Assembly (NCBI GenBank): GCA_030526935.1
Contig: JAUNBY010000230.1
Coordinates: 1-5,398, forward strand
Direction of reading: 5' to 3'
DNA from: Clostridia bacterium
Lineage (GTDB): Bacteria > Bacillota > Clostridia > Christensenellales > Aristaeellaceae
Length of the DNA stretch: 5,398 bases
The position numbers and the translations under genes were made by a program. This document shows positions 1 to 5,195 of this stretch, piece by piece. Each line of letters begins with the position of its first letter. Positions within the stretch are counted from its first letter, which is position 1. Below the pieces are notes generated by a model. That model was given only the letters and a program-made list of their open reading frames with translations, was not told where the DNA came from and ran no database searches.

Positions 1-41
1 ATGTCCTTGCACAAATTGTAAACCATGTTACTCTTGACACA

Positions 42-74
42 TTGCGCGCCCCTACAGGGGTCGCTATCGCGCAA
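42..74 (-). terminator. Nested inverted repeat after rbsK, candidate transcript end
   Basis: On the minus strand, 24 bases beyond the rbsK stop, TTGCGCG (74-68) can pair with CGCGCAA (48-42). Inside it, CCCC (60-57) pairs with GGGG (52-49) around a four-base TGTA loop, with a seven-base bulge (67-61) on one side. This gives 11 GC-rich pairs. No run of U follows, so it is not a canonical intrinsic terminator. It could instead protect a 3' end or be part of a dispersed repeat. The pairing is seen directly; the role is inferred from position at the end of the gene run. Confidence 0.35.
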
Positions 75-98
75 CCCGCGTTGTTCTTTCGCGCTTAA

Positions 99-1025
99 CT
101 ATCCCTGTAAAGCGATAAACCGCTGCGCCTCGTCGAGCGTAGGCATACCGGCCTTCGCGCCCTTTTTGAGCGTAGACAACGCGCCAACGGCGTTAGCCAG
201 TATTATGGCTTCGTCTATGCCATAGCCAAGCGACAGTCCAATCGCCAGCCCCGCGTTGAAAGAATCGCCCGCCGCAGTGGTGTCGACGGCCTCAACCTTA
301 AAACCGGGGTACATTTTATAGCCGTCCGCGCTTACGAAAAGCGCGCCTTCGCTTCCGCGCTTGTTGATTACGGCCTTAGCTCCCTTGTCGAGGAGCTTTC
401 CGGCAGCTTCCACGGCCTGTTCGACCGTATCGACCGGCATTCCCGTGAGCGCCATGAGCTCGGTTTCGTTGGGGGTCACGTAGTCGCAGAGCGCGAGTAT
501 GGCCTCGGGAAGCGGCGACGAGGGAGCGGGGGCGGGGTCGAGTATTATGACAGCTCCCGACTGCCGGGCGATGGCCATAGCGTGATTTATCGAGGGCAGG
601 GGATTTTCGCATTGGAAAAGGCAGATGTCGCTTTGCGATATATAGTCCTTTTTCGCGGTTATGGCGTCCAAATCCAATTCGTCGTTCGCGCCTATTACGA
701 CGATTATGCGGTTGTCGCCCGAAGGATCGACCTCGATTATCGCCATTCCGGTGTTGACGCCCTCTTTGACGACTATGCCGTCGGTCGGTATGCCCTCCGC
801 CTTTAGCGAATTGAGGTAGAATTCGCCGTTGCCGTCGTCGCCCAAGCAGCCCACCATATTGACCTCGGCTCCCAATCTGGCGCAGGCCACCGCCTGATTG
901 CCGCCCTTGCCGCCGGTGTAGGTGGCGAAGCTCGTCCCTATCATGCTCTCACCCGGAAGGTGGAATCTCGGAACCGTTATAGTCAGGTCAACGTTCAAGC
1001 TTCCCACGACGCATATCTTCTTCAT
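99..1025 (-). CDS. rbsK: Ribokinase (PfkB-family sugar kinase)
   Basis: Predicted cytoplasmic ATP-dependent kinase converting D-ribose to ribose 5-phosphate, feeding the pentose phosphate pathway and nucleotide synthesis. The 308-residue length is normal for RbsK. Visible motifs are the N-terminal strand VGSLNVDL with sugar-binding N11 and D13, the first PfkB signature GGKGGNQAVA (38-47), NETE (186-189), and the second signature DTTAAGDSFNAGL (248-260) with the catalytic base D254 in the AAGD anion hole. The C-terminal stretch near 283-295 matches where ribokinases bind K+. An upstream in-frame ATG at 1079 would add 18 residues, but it lies inside dapF; the ATG at 1025 has TAAGGAGG just upstream and begins the family's usual MKKI start, so I chose it. 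dapF ends 14 bases upstream. No ribose transporter or rbsD is in view, so another PfkB sugar substrate remains possible, though the motifs favour ribose. Confidence 0.88.
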   Translation of the reverse strand: MKKICVVGSLNVDLTITVPRFHLPGESMIGTSFATYTGGKGGNQAVACARLGAEVNMVGCLGDDGNGEFYLNSLKAEGIPTDGIVVKEGVNTGMAIIEVDPSGDNRIIVVIGANDELDLDAITAKKDYISQSDICLFQCENPLPSINHAMAIARQSGAVIILDPAPAPSSPLPEAILALCDYVTPNETELMALTGMPVDTVEQAVEAAGKLLDKGAKAVINKRGSEGALFVSADGYKMYPGFKVEAVDTTAAGDSFNAGLAIGLSLGYGIDEAIILANAVGALSTLKKGAKAGMPTLDEAQRFIALQG

Positions 1026-1030
1026 AGCGC

Positions 1031-1038
1031 CCTCCTTA
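1031..1038 (-). promoter_or_regulatory. Shine-Dalgarno site of rbsK
   Basis: TAAGGAGG on the minus strand lies five bases upstream of the ATG at 1025, within the 14-base gap after the dapF stop. It decides the rbsK start against the longer frame that opens inside dapF. Confidence 0.85.
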
Positions 1039-1039
1039 T

Positions 1040-1852
1040 TTACCGCGCGATATCGCCCGGCCATATCCCCGTAAAGCACAGTTCGGCGGGGCCGGTCATA
1101 TATACGCGCATATCATTATCTATTTCGATATTCAGTTCCCCGCCGGGCATTTTTACGACGCACGCATCCTCCGTAAGGCCGCGGACAAATCCCGCGACGG
1201 CGGCGGCGCAGGCTCCGGTTCCGCAGGCGAGCGTCTCGCCGCTTCCGCGCTCCCAGACTCTTACCTCCATGCGCGTTCTCGAAACGACCTTGCAAAACTC
1301 GATATTCGCGCCGTTCTCAAACGCCGCGTTTCTTTCAAGCTCCGGCCCCGCCGCAAAAAACAAAGAGTCGTCGGGAAGTTCGTCCAAAAAACAGACGGCG
1401 TGGGGATTTCCCATGGACACCTTTTTGAGCCGCCACTTTACGCAAGCGGCGGACAGCTCGACGTCCGCGTCCAGACGGGCTATTCCCATATCGACGCGCG
1501 CGCCCGTGCAGATTCCGCCCTCTGTCGACAGTTTAAGCTCCTTTACGCCCGACGCGGTTTCGACCTTTATGGCGTCCTTGCGGCAAAGTCCGCTGTCGTA
1601 GGCGTATTTGCCCACGCAGCGAATGCCGTTTCCGCACATCGAGCCTTCCGAGCCGTCGCTGTTGAACATGCGCATGCGAACGTCGCAGGTATCCGACGGC
1701 TCGATGAGTATCAAGCCGTCGGCGCCTATGCCCGTATGCCTGTCGGAAAGCTTTACCGCGAGCGTCGCGGGGTCTTCGGGCAGGCGCTCATTGAACATAT
1801 CCACGTAGACGTAATCGTTTCCGAGCGCCTGCATTTTGACAAATCGCATCAT
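1040..1852 (-). CDS. dapF: Diaminopimelate epimerase
   Basis: Cofactor-independent racemase that converts LL-2,6-diaminopimelate to the meso form, the last step before lysine (via LysA) and the source of mDAP for peptidoglycan. It acts in the cytoplasm. The protein is 270 residues, the usual DapF length. Both catalytic cysteines are present: C73 in MCGNGIRC and C210 in ERGSGETLACGTGAC. Substrate-contact motifs GNDY (11-14), N64 in FNSDGSEG, GNPHAV (148-153) and E201-R202 are intact, so both halves of the pseudo-symmetric fold look functional. The start is a tandem ATG ATG: the first (1852) overlaps the glyA stop as ATGA and the second (1849) would remove one residue. An in-frame codon further upstream lies within glyA and is not supported. 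No clear ribosome site precedes it, which points to translation coupled to glyA. No other lysine-pathway gene is in the window. Confidence 0.96.
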   Translation of the reverse strand: MMRFVKMQALGNDYVYVDMFNERLPEDPATLAVKLSDRHTGIGADGLILIEPSDTCDVRMRMFNSDGSEGSMCGNGIRCVGKYAYDSGLCRKDAIKVETASGVKELKLSTEGGICTGARVDMGIARLDADVELSAACVKWRLKKVSMGNPHAVCFLDELPDDSLFFAAGPELERNAAFENGANIEFCKVVSRTRMEVRVWERGSGETLACGTGACAAAVAGFVRGLTEDACVVKMPGGELNIEIDNDMRVYMTGPAELCFTGIWPGDIAR

Positions 1853-3084
1853 TGATAAAGCGGGAATTTCTCGCACAGGGCGATGACCTGATTGCGTATC
1901 TCCCCGGCGGCGGACTCGCCTTCCTTTATGAGCCTGGCTATCCAGCCCGCTATAATATCCATCTCGGCTTCCTTCATTCCGCGCGTGGTGACCGCGGGCG
2001 TTCCGAGCCTTACGCCGCTTGTGATAAAGGGCGACTGCGTCTCGAAGGGTATGGTGTTCTTGTTGGCGGTGATATTGGCGCTGTCGAGGAGCTTTTCAAG
2101 CGCCTTTCCGGTGACGCCGGTATCGGTGAGGTTCACGAGCATCAAATGGTTGTCGGTGCCGCCGGATACGAGCTTTATACCGCGCGACGTAAGCCCCTTG
2201 GCCAGCGCCTGGGCGTTTAGGATTATCTGATGCTGATAGGCCTTGAATTCGTCGGTCATAGCCTCTTTGAAGCACACGGCCTTGGCTGCGATTATGTGTT
2301 CGAGCGGGCCGCCCTGCGTTCCGGGGAATATGGCCTTGTCGATGGCCTTGGCGTACTGCTCCTTGCACAGTATCATGCCGCCGCGCGGGCCGCGAAGCGT
2401 CTTATGGGTGGTGGTGGTGACAATATCCGCATAGGGAACGGGGCTTTCGTGTTCGCCCGCGGCGACGAGTCCGGCGATATGCGCCATGTCGACCATGAAA
2501 AGGCACCCGGCCTTATCGGCGATCTCGCGGAAGCGCTTAAAGTCGATCCTGCGCGGATAGGCGCTCGCTCCGGCGACGATAAGCTTCGGCTTATTCTCGA
2601 CGGCGAGCTTTTCAAGCGCGTCGTAGTCTATGGTCTCGTCCGACTCGCGAACGCCGTAGGGGACGATCTTGAAGTACTTTCCGGAGAGGTTTACGGGGCT
2701 TCCGTGCGTCAGATGTCCGCCGTGGGAGAGGTTCATGCCGAGAATTACGTCGCCCGGCTCCAACAGCGCGAAATACACCGCTATATTGGCCTGAGCGCCG
2801 GAGTGGGGCTGTACGTTCGCGTGGTCGGCTCCGAAAAGCTCGCAGGCGCGGTCTCTGGCGAGGTTTTCAACTATATCGACATACTGGCAGCCGCCGTAGT
2901 AGCGCCTGGAGGGATAGCCCTCGGCGTATTTATTGGTCAGATGAGAACCCATGGCTTCCATGACGGCTTCCGTTACGAAGTTCTCGGAGGCTATAAGCTC
3001 TATATGCTGCCTCTGGCGGTTGAGCTCAAGCTCCATCGCGGCGTAAATGTCGGGGTCGGCCTTTAAAATATGACTGTAATTCAT
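1849..3084 (-). CDS. glyA: Serine hydroxymethyltransferase
   Basis: PLP enzyme interconverting serine plus tetrahydrofolate and glycine plus 5,10-methylene-tetrahydrofolate; the main entry of one-carbon units for purine, thymidylate and methionine synthesis. Cytoplasmic, normally a dimer or tetramer. The 411 residues match bacterial GlyA. Motifs in order: IASENF (31-36) with the active-site Glu34, YPSRRYYGGC (57-66), SGAQAN (95-100), VDMAHIAG (198-205) with D199 binding the PLP ring nitrogen, the PLP-lysine block TTTTHKTLRGPRGG (223-236) with Schiff-base K228, and SGVRLGTPAVTTRG (356-369) with substrate-carboxylate R359. The ATG at 3084 has AGGAGGAGAT ten bases upstream. The gene follows the deacylase by 35 bases, and its TGA overlaps the dapF ATG by four bases. 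No truncation or missing key residue is seen. Confidence 0.97.
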   Translation of the reverse strand: MNYSHILKADPDIYAAMELELNRQRQHIELIASENFVTEAVMEAMGSHLTNKYAEGYPSRRYYGGCQYVDIVENLARDRACELFGADHANVQPHSGAQANIAVYFALLEPGDVILGMNLSHGGHLTHGSPVNLSGKYFKIVPYGVRESDETIDYDALEKLAVENKPKLIVAGASAYPRRIDFKRFREIADKAGCLFMVDMAHIAGLVAAGEHESPVPYADIVTTTTHKTLRGPRGGMILCKEQYAKAIDKAIFPGTQGGPLEHIIAAKAVCFKEAMTDEFKAYQHQIILNAQALAKGLTSRGIKLVSGGTDNHLMLVNLTDTGVTGKALEKLLDSANITANKNTIPFETQSPFITSGVRLGTPAVTTRGMKEAEMDIIAGWIARLIKEGESAAGEIRNQVIALCEKFPLYQ

Positions 3085-3090
3085 CGATGA

Positions 3091-3100
3091 ATCTCCTCCT
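3091..3100 (-). promoter_or_regulatory. Strong Shine-Dalgarno site of glyA
   Basis: AGGAGGAGAT on the minus strand precedes the glyA ATG at 3084. It is the longest anti-SD match among the gene starts here and suggests glyA is translated efficiently and independently of the deacylase 35 bases upstream. Confidence 0.8.
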
Positions 3101-3119
3101 GATACTTATACTGACGCTG

Positions 3120-3587
3120 TTATTCCCATCCCTTGCAGGCGTCCACCCTGCCCAGGCTGTTCGAGGCGGTTTCAAGCTGCCCGACGGTCAATTCCACGCA
3201 GCTGTTGGGCGTTCCCGCCGCCGGATAGACGATATCAAATCGCTCGATCGACTTATCCATATACACCTTAGCCGTTTCATTGACGCCGAAGGGACATATG
3301 CCGCCCACTTCGTGTCCCGTCAGAAGGGAAGCCTCGTCGTGATCGAGCATGCGCGCCTTTATGCCGAAGCATTTTTTAAACTTCGCGTTATCCACCTTCG
3401 CGTCGCCCGCGGCCATGAGAAGCAGGCAACCGTCGTCGGTTTTAAACGACAGCGTCTTGACTATGCGGGCTTCATCGCAGCCTACGGCTTGCGCGGCGAG
3501 AGCCACGGTCGCGGTCGAGACGTCGAAGAGGCGTATTTTTCCGTCCAATCCGTATTTTTTCAGATGCGCGCGGGCTTTATCGAGCAT
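3120..3587 (-). CDS. YbaK/EbsC-family aminoacyl-tRNA deacylase (trans-editing)
   Basis: Free-standing relative of the prolyl-tRNA synthetase editing (INS) domain. Known members hydrolyse mischarged tRNAs, such as Cys-tRNAPro (YbaK) or Ala-tRNAPro (ProXp-ala). The protein is 155 residues, the typical single-domain length. Visible features: RIVKTLSFK (41-49) with the conserved lysine K44 that positions the tRNA terminus, GDAKVDNAKFKK (61-72), GHEVGGICPFGV (91-102) forming the active-site glycine loop, and the C-terminal VYPAAGTPNSCVELT (120-134). The start codon directly follows the GNAT stop (TGA ATG). Its ribosome site GGGAGGG lies inside the end of the GNAT gene, so the two are probably translationally coupled. 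Which mischarged amino acid it clears cannot be told from sequence, so no gene symbol is given. The family assignment is firm; the substrate is open. Confidence 0.9.
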   Translation of the reverse strand: MLDKARAHLKKYGLDGKIRLFDVSTATVALAAQAVGCDEARIVKTLSFKTDDGCLLLMAAGDAKVDNAKFKKCFGIKARMLDHDEASLLTGHEVGGICPFGVNETAKVYMDKSIERFDIVYPAAGTPNSCVELTVGQLETASNSLGRVDACKGWE

Positions 3588-4088
3588 TCAGCCGCCCTCC
3601 CAACTGACTATATGGCTTCTGCGCTCCATGAGCACTACGTCGTGCCATACGCCATTTTTATCGTAGCCCAGCTTTTCCCTGTAGCCCACCGTTCGAAAAC
3701 CGCAGGCTTCGTGAAGGGCGATGCTGGCGGTATTGGTCGCGAATATATGCGCCTCGAGCGTCCAAATGCCAAGGCGTTCCGTCTCGCCCGTGAGCGCGTC
3801 CAGAAGCGCGCGACCCACGCCCCGGCGCCTGAAATCCTTATCGACGTATATCGCAAGCTCGAATACCCCGTCGTAGCAGGCTCTGGCGCTCACGCGCGTA
3901 AGCGCGGTCCAGCCGACGACCACGCCGTCTATTACGGCCACGAGCCTGCCCTTTTCGTCGCGGCTCGCGTCCCACACGGCGTATTCGGGGACGCCCCTGT
4001 GCATAGTGCAATTGCCCTGATCGATGGCTTGCGCGAATATATACGAAACCCTGTCCCAATCGGTTTCGCGCATATATCTTATGAGCAT
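3588..4088 (-). CDS. GNAT N-acetyltransferase, phosphinothricin acetyltransferase-like
   Basis: Acetyl-CoA-dependent N-acetyltransferase of the PAT/Bar/MnaT (YncA) branch, 166 residues, a single GNAT domain. Family members acetylate phosphinothricin, methionine sulfoximine or sulfone, or other small amino acids. Seen in the sequence: N-terminal MLIRYMRETDWDRV; beta strand LVAVIDGVVVGWTAL (49-63); FELAIYVDKDFRRRGVGRALL (76-96), containing the acetyl-CoA pyrophosphate loop R/Q-x-x-G-x-G at 87-92; FATNTASIALHEACGF (116-131); and the PAT-type tail GYDKNGVWHDVVLM (141-154). The ATG at 4088 has GGAGG four bases upstream, a slightly short spacing; the second Met (residue 6) would remove the first strand. 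The stop codon abuts the next gene. Real substrate is unknown; resistance to phosphinothricin should not be assumed. A role in detoxifying odd amino acids beside a tRNA-editing enzyme is inference. Confidence 0.85.
   Translation of the reverse strand: MLIRYMRETDWDRVSYIFAQAIDQGNCTMHRGVPEYAVWDASRDEKGRLVAVIDGVVVGWTALTRVSARACYDGVFELAIYVDKDFRRRGVGRALLDALTGETERLGIWTLEAHIFATNTASIALHEACGFRTVGYREKLGYDKNGVWHDVVLMERRSHIVSWEGG
3595..3601 (-). promoter_or_regulatory. Shine-Dalgarno site of the deacylase, inside the GNAT coding end
   Basis: GGGAGGG encodes part of the last residues of the GNAT protein (Trp-Glu-Gly-Gly) and lies seven bases before the deacylase ATG at 3587. The ribosome ending at TGA (3590-3588) would cover this site and the next start at once. 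Confidence 0.75.
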
Positions 4089-4109
4089 ATTGCCTCCGAT
4101 TTATAAATC

Positions 4110-4162
4110 TTCCCCGTGGAACGCCCGGCGCGAAGTAAATCGCGCCGTTCGTCCATGGGGAA
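4110..4162 (-). terminator. Long hairpin between aldolase and GNAT genes
   Basis: In the minus-strand transcript, starting ten bases past the aldolase stop, an outer arm TTCCCCATGGAC (4162-4151) pairs with GTTCCACGGGGAA (4122-4110) with one C-A mismatch and one bulged base. An inner arm CGGCGCGA (4147-4140) pairs perfectly with TCGCGCCG (4133-4126) around a six-base loop TTTACT. About 20 pairs form in all, interrupted by a small internal loop. It is followed by GATTTATAAAT and not by a U run, so it is not a classic intrinsic terminator. It is nearly as good on the plus strand. It may partially terminate, stabilise the aldolase mRNA 3' end, or separate aldolase expression from the five downstream genes. 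Confidence 0.5.
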
Positions 4163-4172
4163 TATTAAGTAA

Positions 4173-5126
4173 TTAAGCCTTGCCGTTGCAGCCGAGAACG
4201 TCAACTATCTTATGCTGAACCATCTTCTTGATGTTCTCGCGGGCGGGCTTGAGGTACTGCCTGGGGTCGAAGTGATCGGGATGCTCGGCAAAGTACTGGC
4301 GGATGGTGCCGGTCATGGCCAGGCGCAGGTCGGAGTCGATGTTGATCTTGCAGACCGCTCCGCGCGCCGCCTGCCTGAGCATATCCTCGGGAATGCCGAT
4401 GGCGTCGGGCATCTTGCCGCCGTTTTCGTTAATCATCCTGACGTATTCCTGAACGACGGAGGAAGCGCCGTGAAGCACGATGGGGAATCCGGGAAGGCGC
4501 CTGGCGACTTCGTCGAGAATGTCGAAGCGAAGCTGCGGCTTCTGGCCGGGCTTGAACTTATAAGCGCCGTGGCTCGTTCCGATGGCGATGGCGAGGGAAT
4601 CGACGCCGGTCTTGGTGACGAATTCCTCGACCTCTTCGGGGCGGGTGTAGCTCGCGTCCTCGGCGGATACGTTTACCTTGTCTTCTATGCCCGCGAGGCG
4701 GCCAAGCTCGCCTTCGACGACGACGCCGTGATCGTGGGCGTAGGCGACGACCTGCTTTGTAAGGGCGATATTGTCTTCAAAAGAGTGCTTGGAGCCGTCG
4801 ATCATGACGGAGGTGAAGCCGCCGTCGATGCAGCTCTTGCAAAGTTCGAATGTGTCGCCGTGGTCGAGGTGGACGCAGATGGGCAGATCGAAACCCGCGG
4901 ACTGCTCGGCGTCGATTATGGCGGCCTCTATGAGCTTCATAAGATATACGTGCTTGGCGTACTTGCGCGCGCCGCTGGAGACCTGCAAAATGAGGGGAGC
5001 CTTTTCCTCTATGGCGGCCTCGGTAATTCCCTGAATTATCTCCATGTTGTTTACGTTGAACGCGCCTATGGCGTATCCGCCGTCATATGCCTTTTTAAAC
5101 ATCTCGGTAGAAGTAACCAGTGCCAT
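4173..5126 (-). CDS. fba: Class II fructose-bisphosphate aldolase
   Basis: Zinc-dependent aldolase cleaving fructose 1,6-bisphosphate to dihydroxyacetone phosphate and glyceraldehyde 3-phosphate in glycolysis and the reverse in gluconeogenesis; cytoplasmic. The protein is 317 residues. Motifs: GAFNVNN (21-27), CVHLDHGD (84-91) with catalytic D88 and zinc ligand H89, EGELGRLAGIED (138-149), AIGTSHGAYKF (181-191) with zinc ligand H186, VLHGASSV (217-224) with zinc ligand H219, and NIDSDLR (262-268), the phosphate-binding segment. The chosen ATG at 5126 has AAGGAG eight bases upstream; an in-frame GTG at 5135 would overlap that ribosome site and is rejected. The gene has its own strong promoter, a leader of about 25 bases, and a long hairpin after its TAA. 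Sequence alone cannot wholly exclude tagatose-bisphosphate specificity (GatY/KbaY share the fold), but no galactitol or tagatose genes are nearby. Confidence 0.93.
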   Translation of the reverse strand: MALVTSTEMFKKAYDGGYAIGAFNVNNMEIIQGITEAAIEEKAPLILQVSSGARKYAKHVYLMKLIEAAIIDAEQSAGFDLPICVHLDHGDTFELCKSCIDGGFTSVMIDGSKHSFEDNIALTKQVVAYAHDHGVVVEGELGRLAGIEDKVNVSAEDASYTRPEEVEEFVTKTGVDSLAIAIGTSHGAYKFKPGQKPQLRFDILDEVARRLPGFPIVLHGASSVVQEYVRMINENGGKMPDAIGIPEDMLRQAARGAVCKINIDSDLRLAMTGTIRQYFAEHPDHFDPRQYLKPARENIKKMVQHKIVDVLGCNGKA

Positions 5127-5133
5127 GGGTATC

Positions 5134-5140
5134 ACTCCTT
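5134..5140 (-). promoter_or_regulatory. Shine-Dalgarno site of fba
   Basis: AAGGAGT on the minus strand, with AAGGAG eight bases from the ATG at 5126. It overlaps the in-frame GTG at 5135 and therefore fixes the start at the ATG, which begins MALVTS. Confidence 0.85.
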
Positions 5141-5158
5141 TAGTCCTTTATTACGCCC

Positions 5159-5187
5159 ATTATAGCAGCGTTTTTTTACCAAATCAA
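5159..5187 (-). promoter_or_regulatory. Sigma-A-type promoter of fba
   Basis: On the minus strand, TTGATT (5187-5182) and a perfect TATAAT (5164-5159) are separated by exactly 17 bases, and TGC before the -10 gives an extended -10 (TGnTATAAT). The spacer holds a run of seven A. Transcription would begin near 5152, giving a leader of about 25 bases that contains the ribosome site. Upstream DNA (5190-5220) is AT-rich compared with the rest of the window and carries a short GTTA-N5-TAAC inverted repeat (5191-5203) next to the -35. This is the only convincing promoter I see in the window. Confidence 0.8.
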
Positions 5188-5195
5188 GTCGTTAA

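Noticed and set aside
34..39. TTGACA on the plus strand as a -35 element
   Set aside because: The bases 17 positions downstream are GC-rich and give no -10 element, and no plus-strand gene follows.
1026..1079. Longer ribokinase start at 1079
   Set aside because: It would overlap dapF by 40 bases and has no better ribosome site, whereas the ATG at 1025 has TAAGGAGG and the usual family N-terminus.
2230..3066. Plus-strand frame of 278 codons antisense to glyA
   Set aside because: It lies wholly within an intact glyA, has no recognisable family motif, and is explained by codon bias of the real gene.
3087..4106. Plus-strand frame of 339 codons running antisense to both the deacylase and the GNAT gene
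   Set aside because: The two minus-strand genes have clear family motifs, ribosome sites and exact junctions. The plus frame shows no recognisable domain and is stop-free because of the codon bias of the opposite strand.
4089..4109. TATAAA-like sequence in TTTATAAAT before the GNAT gene as a promoter
   Set aside because: No -35 element is found at 16-18 bases upstream, where the GC-rich hairpin lies. A weak or alternative-sigma promoter cannot be excluded.
5127..5158. Riboswitch or attenuator in the fba leader
   Set aside because: The predicted leader is only about 25 bases, too short for a structured sensor.
4212..5165. Plus-strand frame of 317 codons antisense to fba
   Set aside because: It covers an intact aldolase and runs through its ribosome site and promoter. 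The valine- and aspartate-rich translation is the expected shadow of a GC-biased gene.
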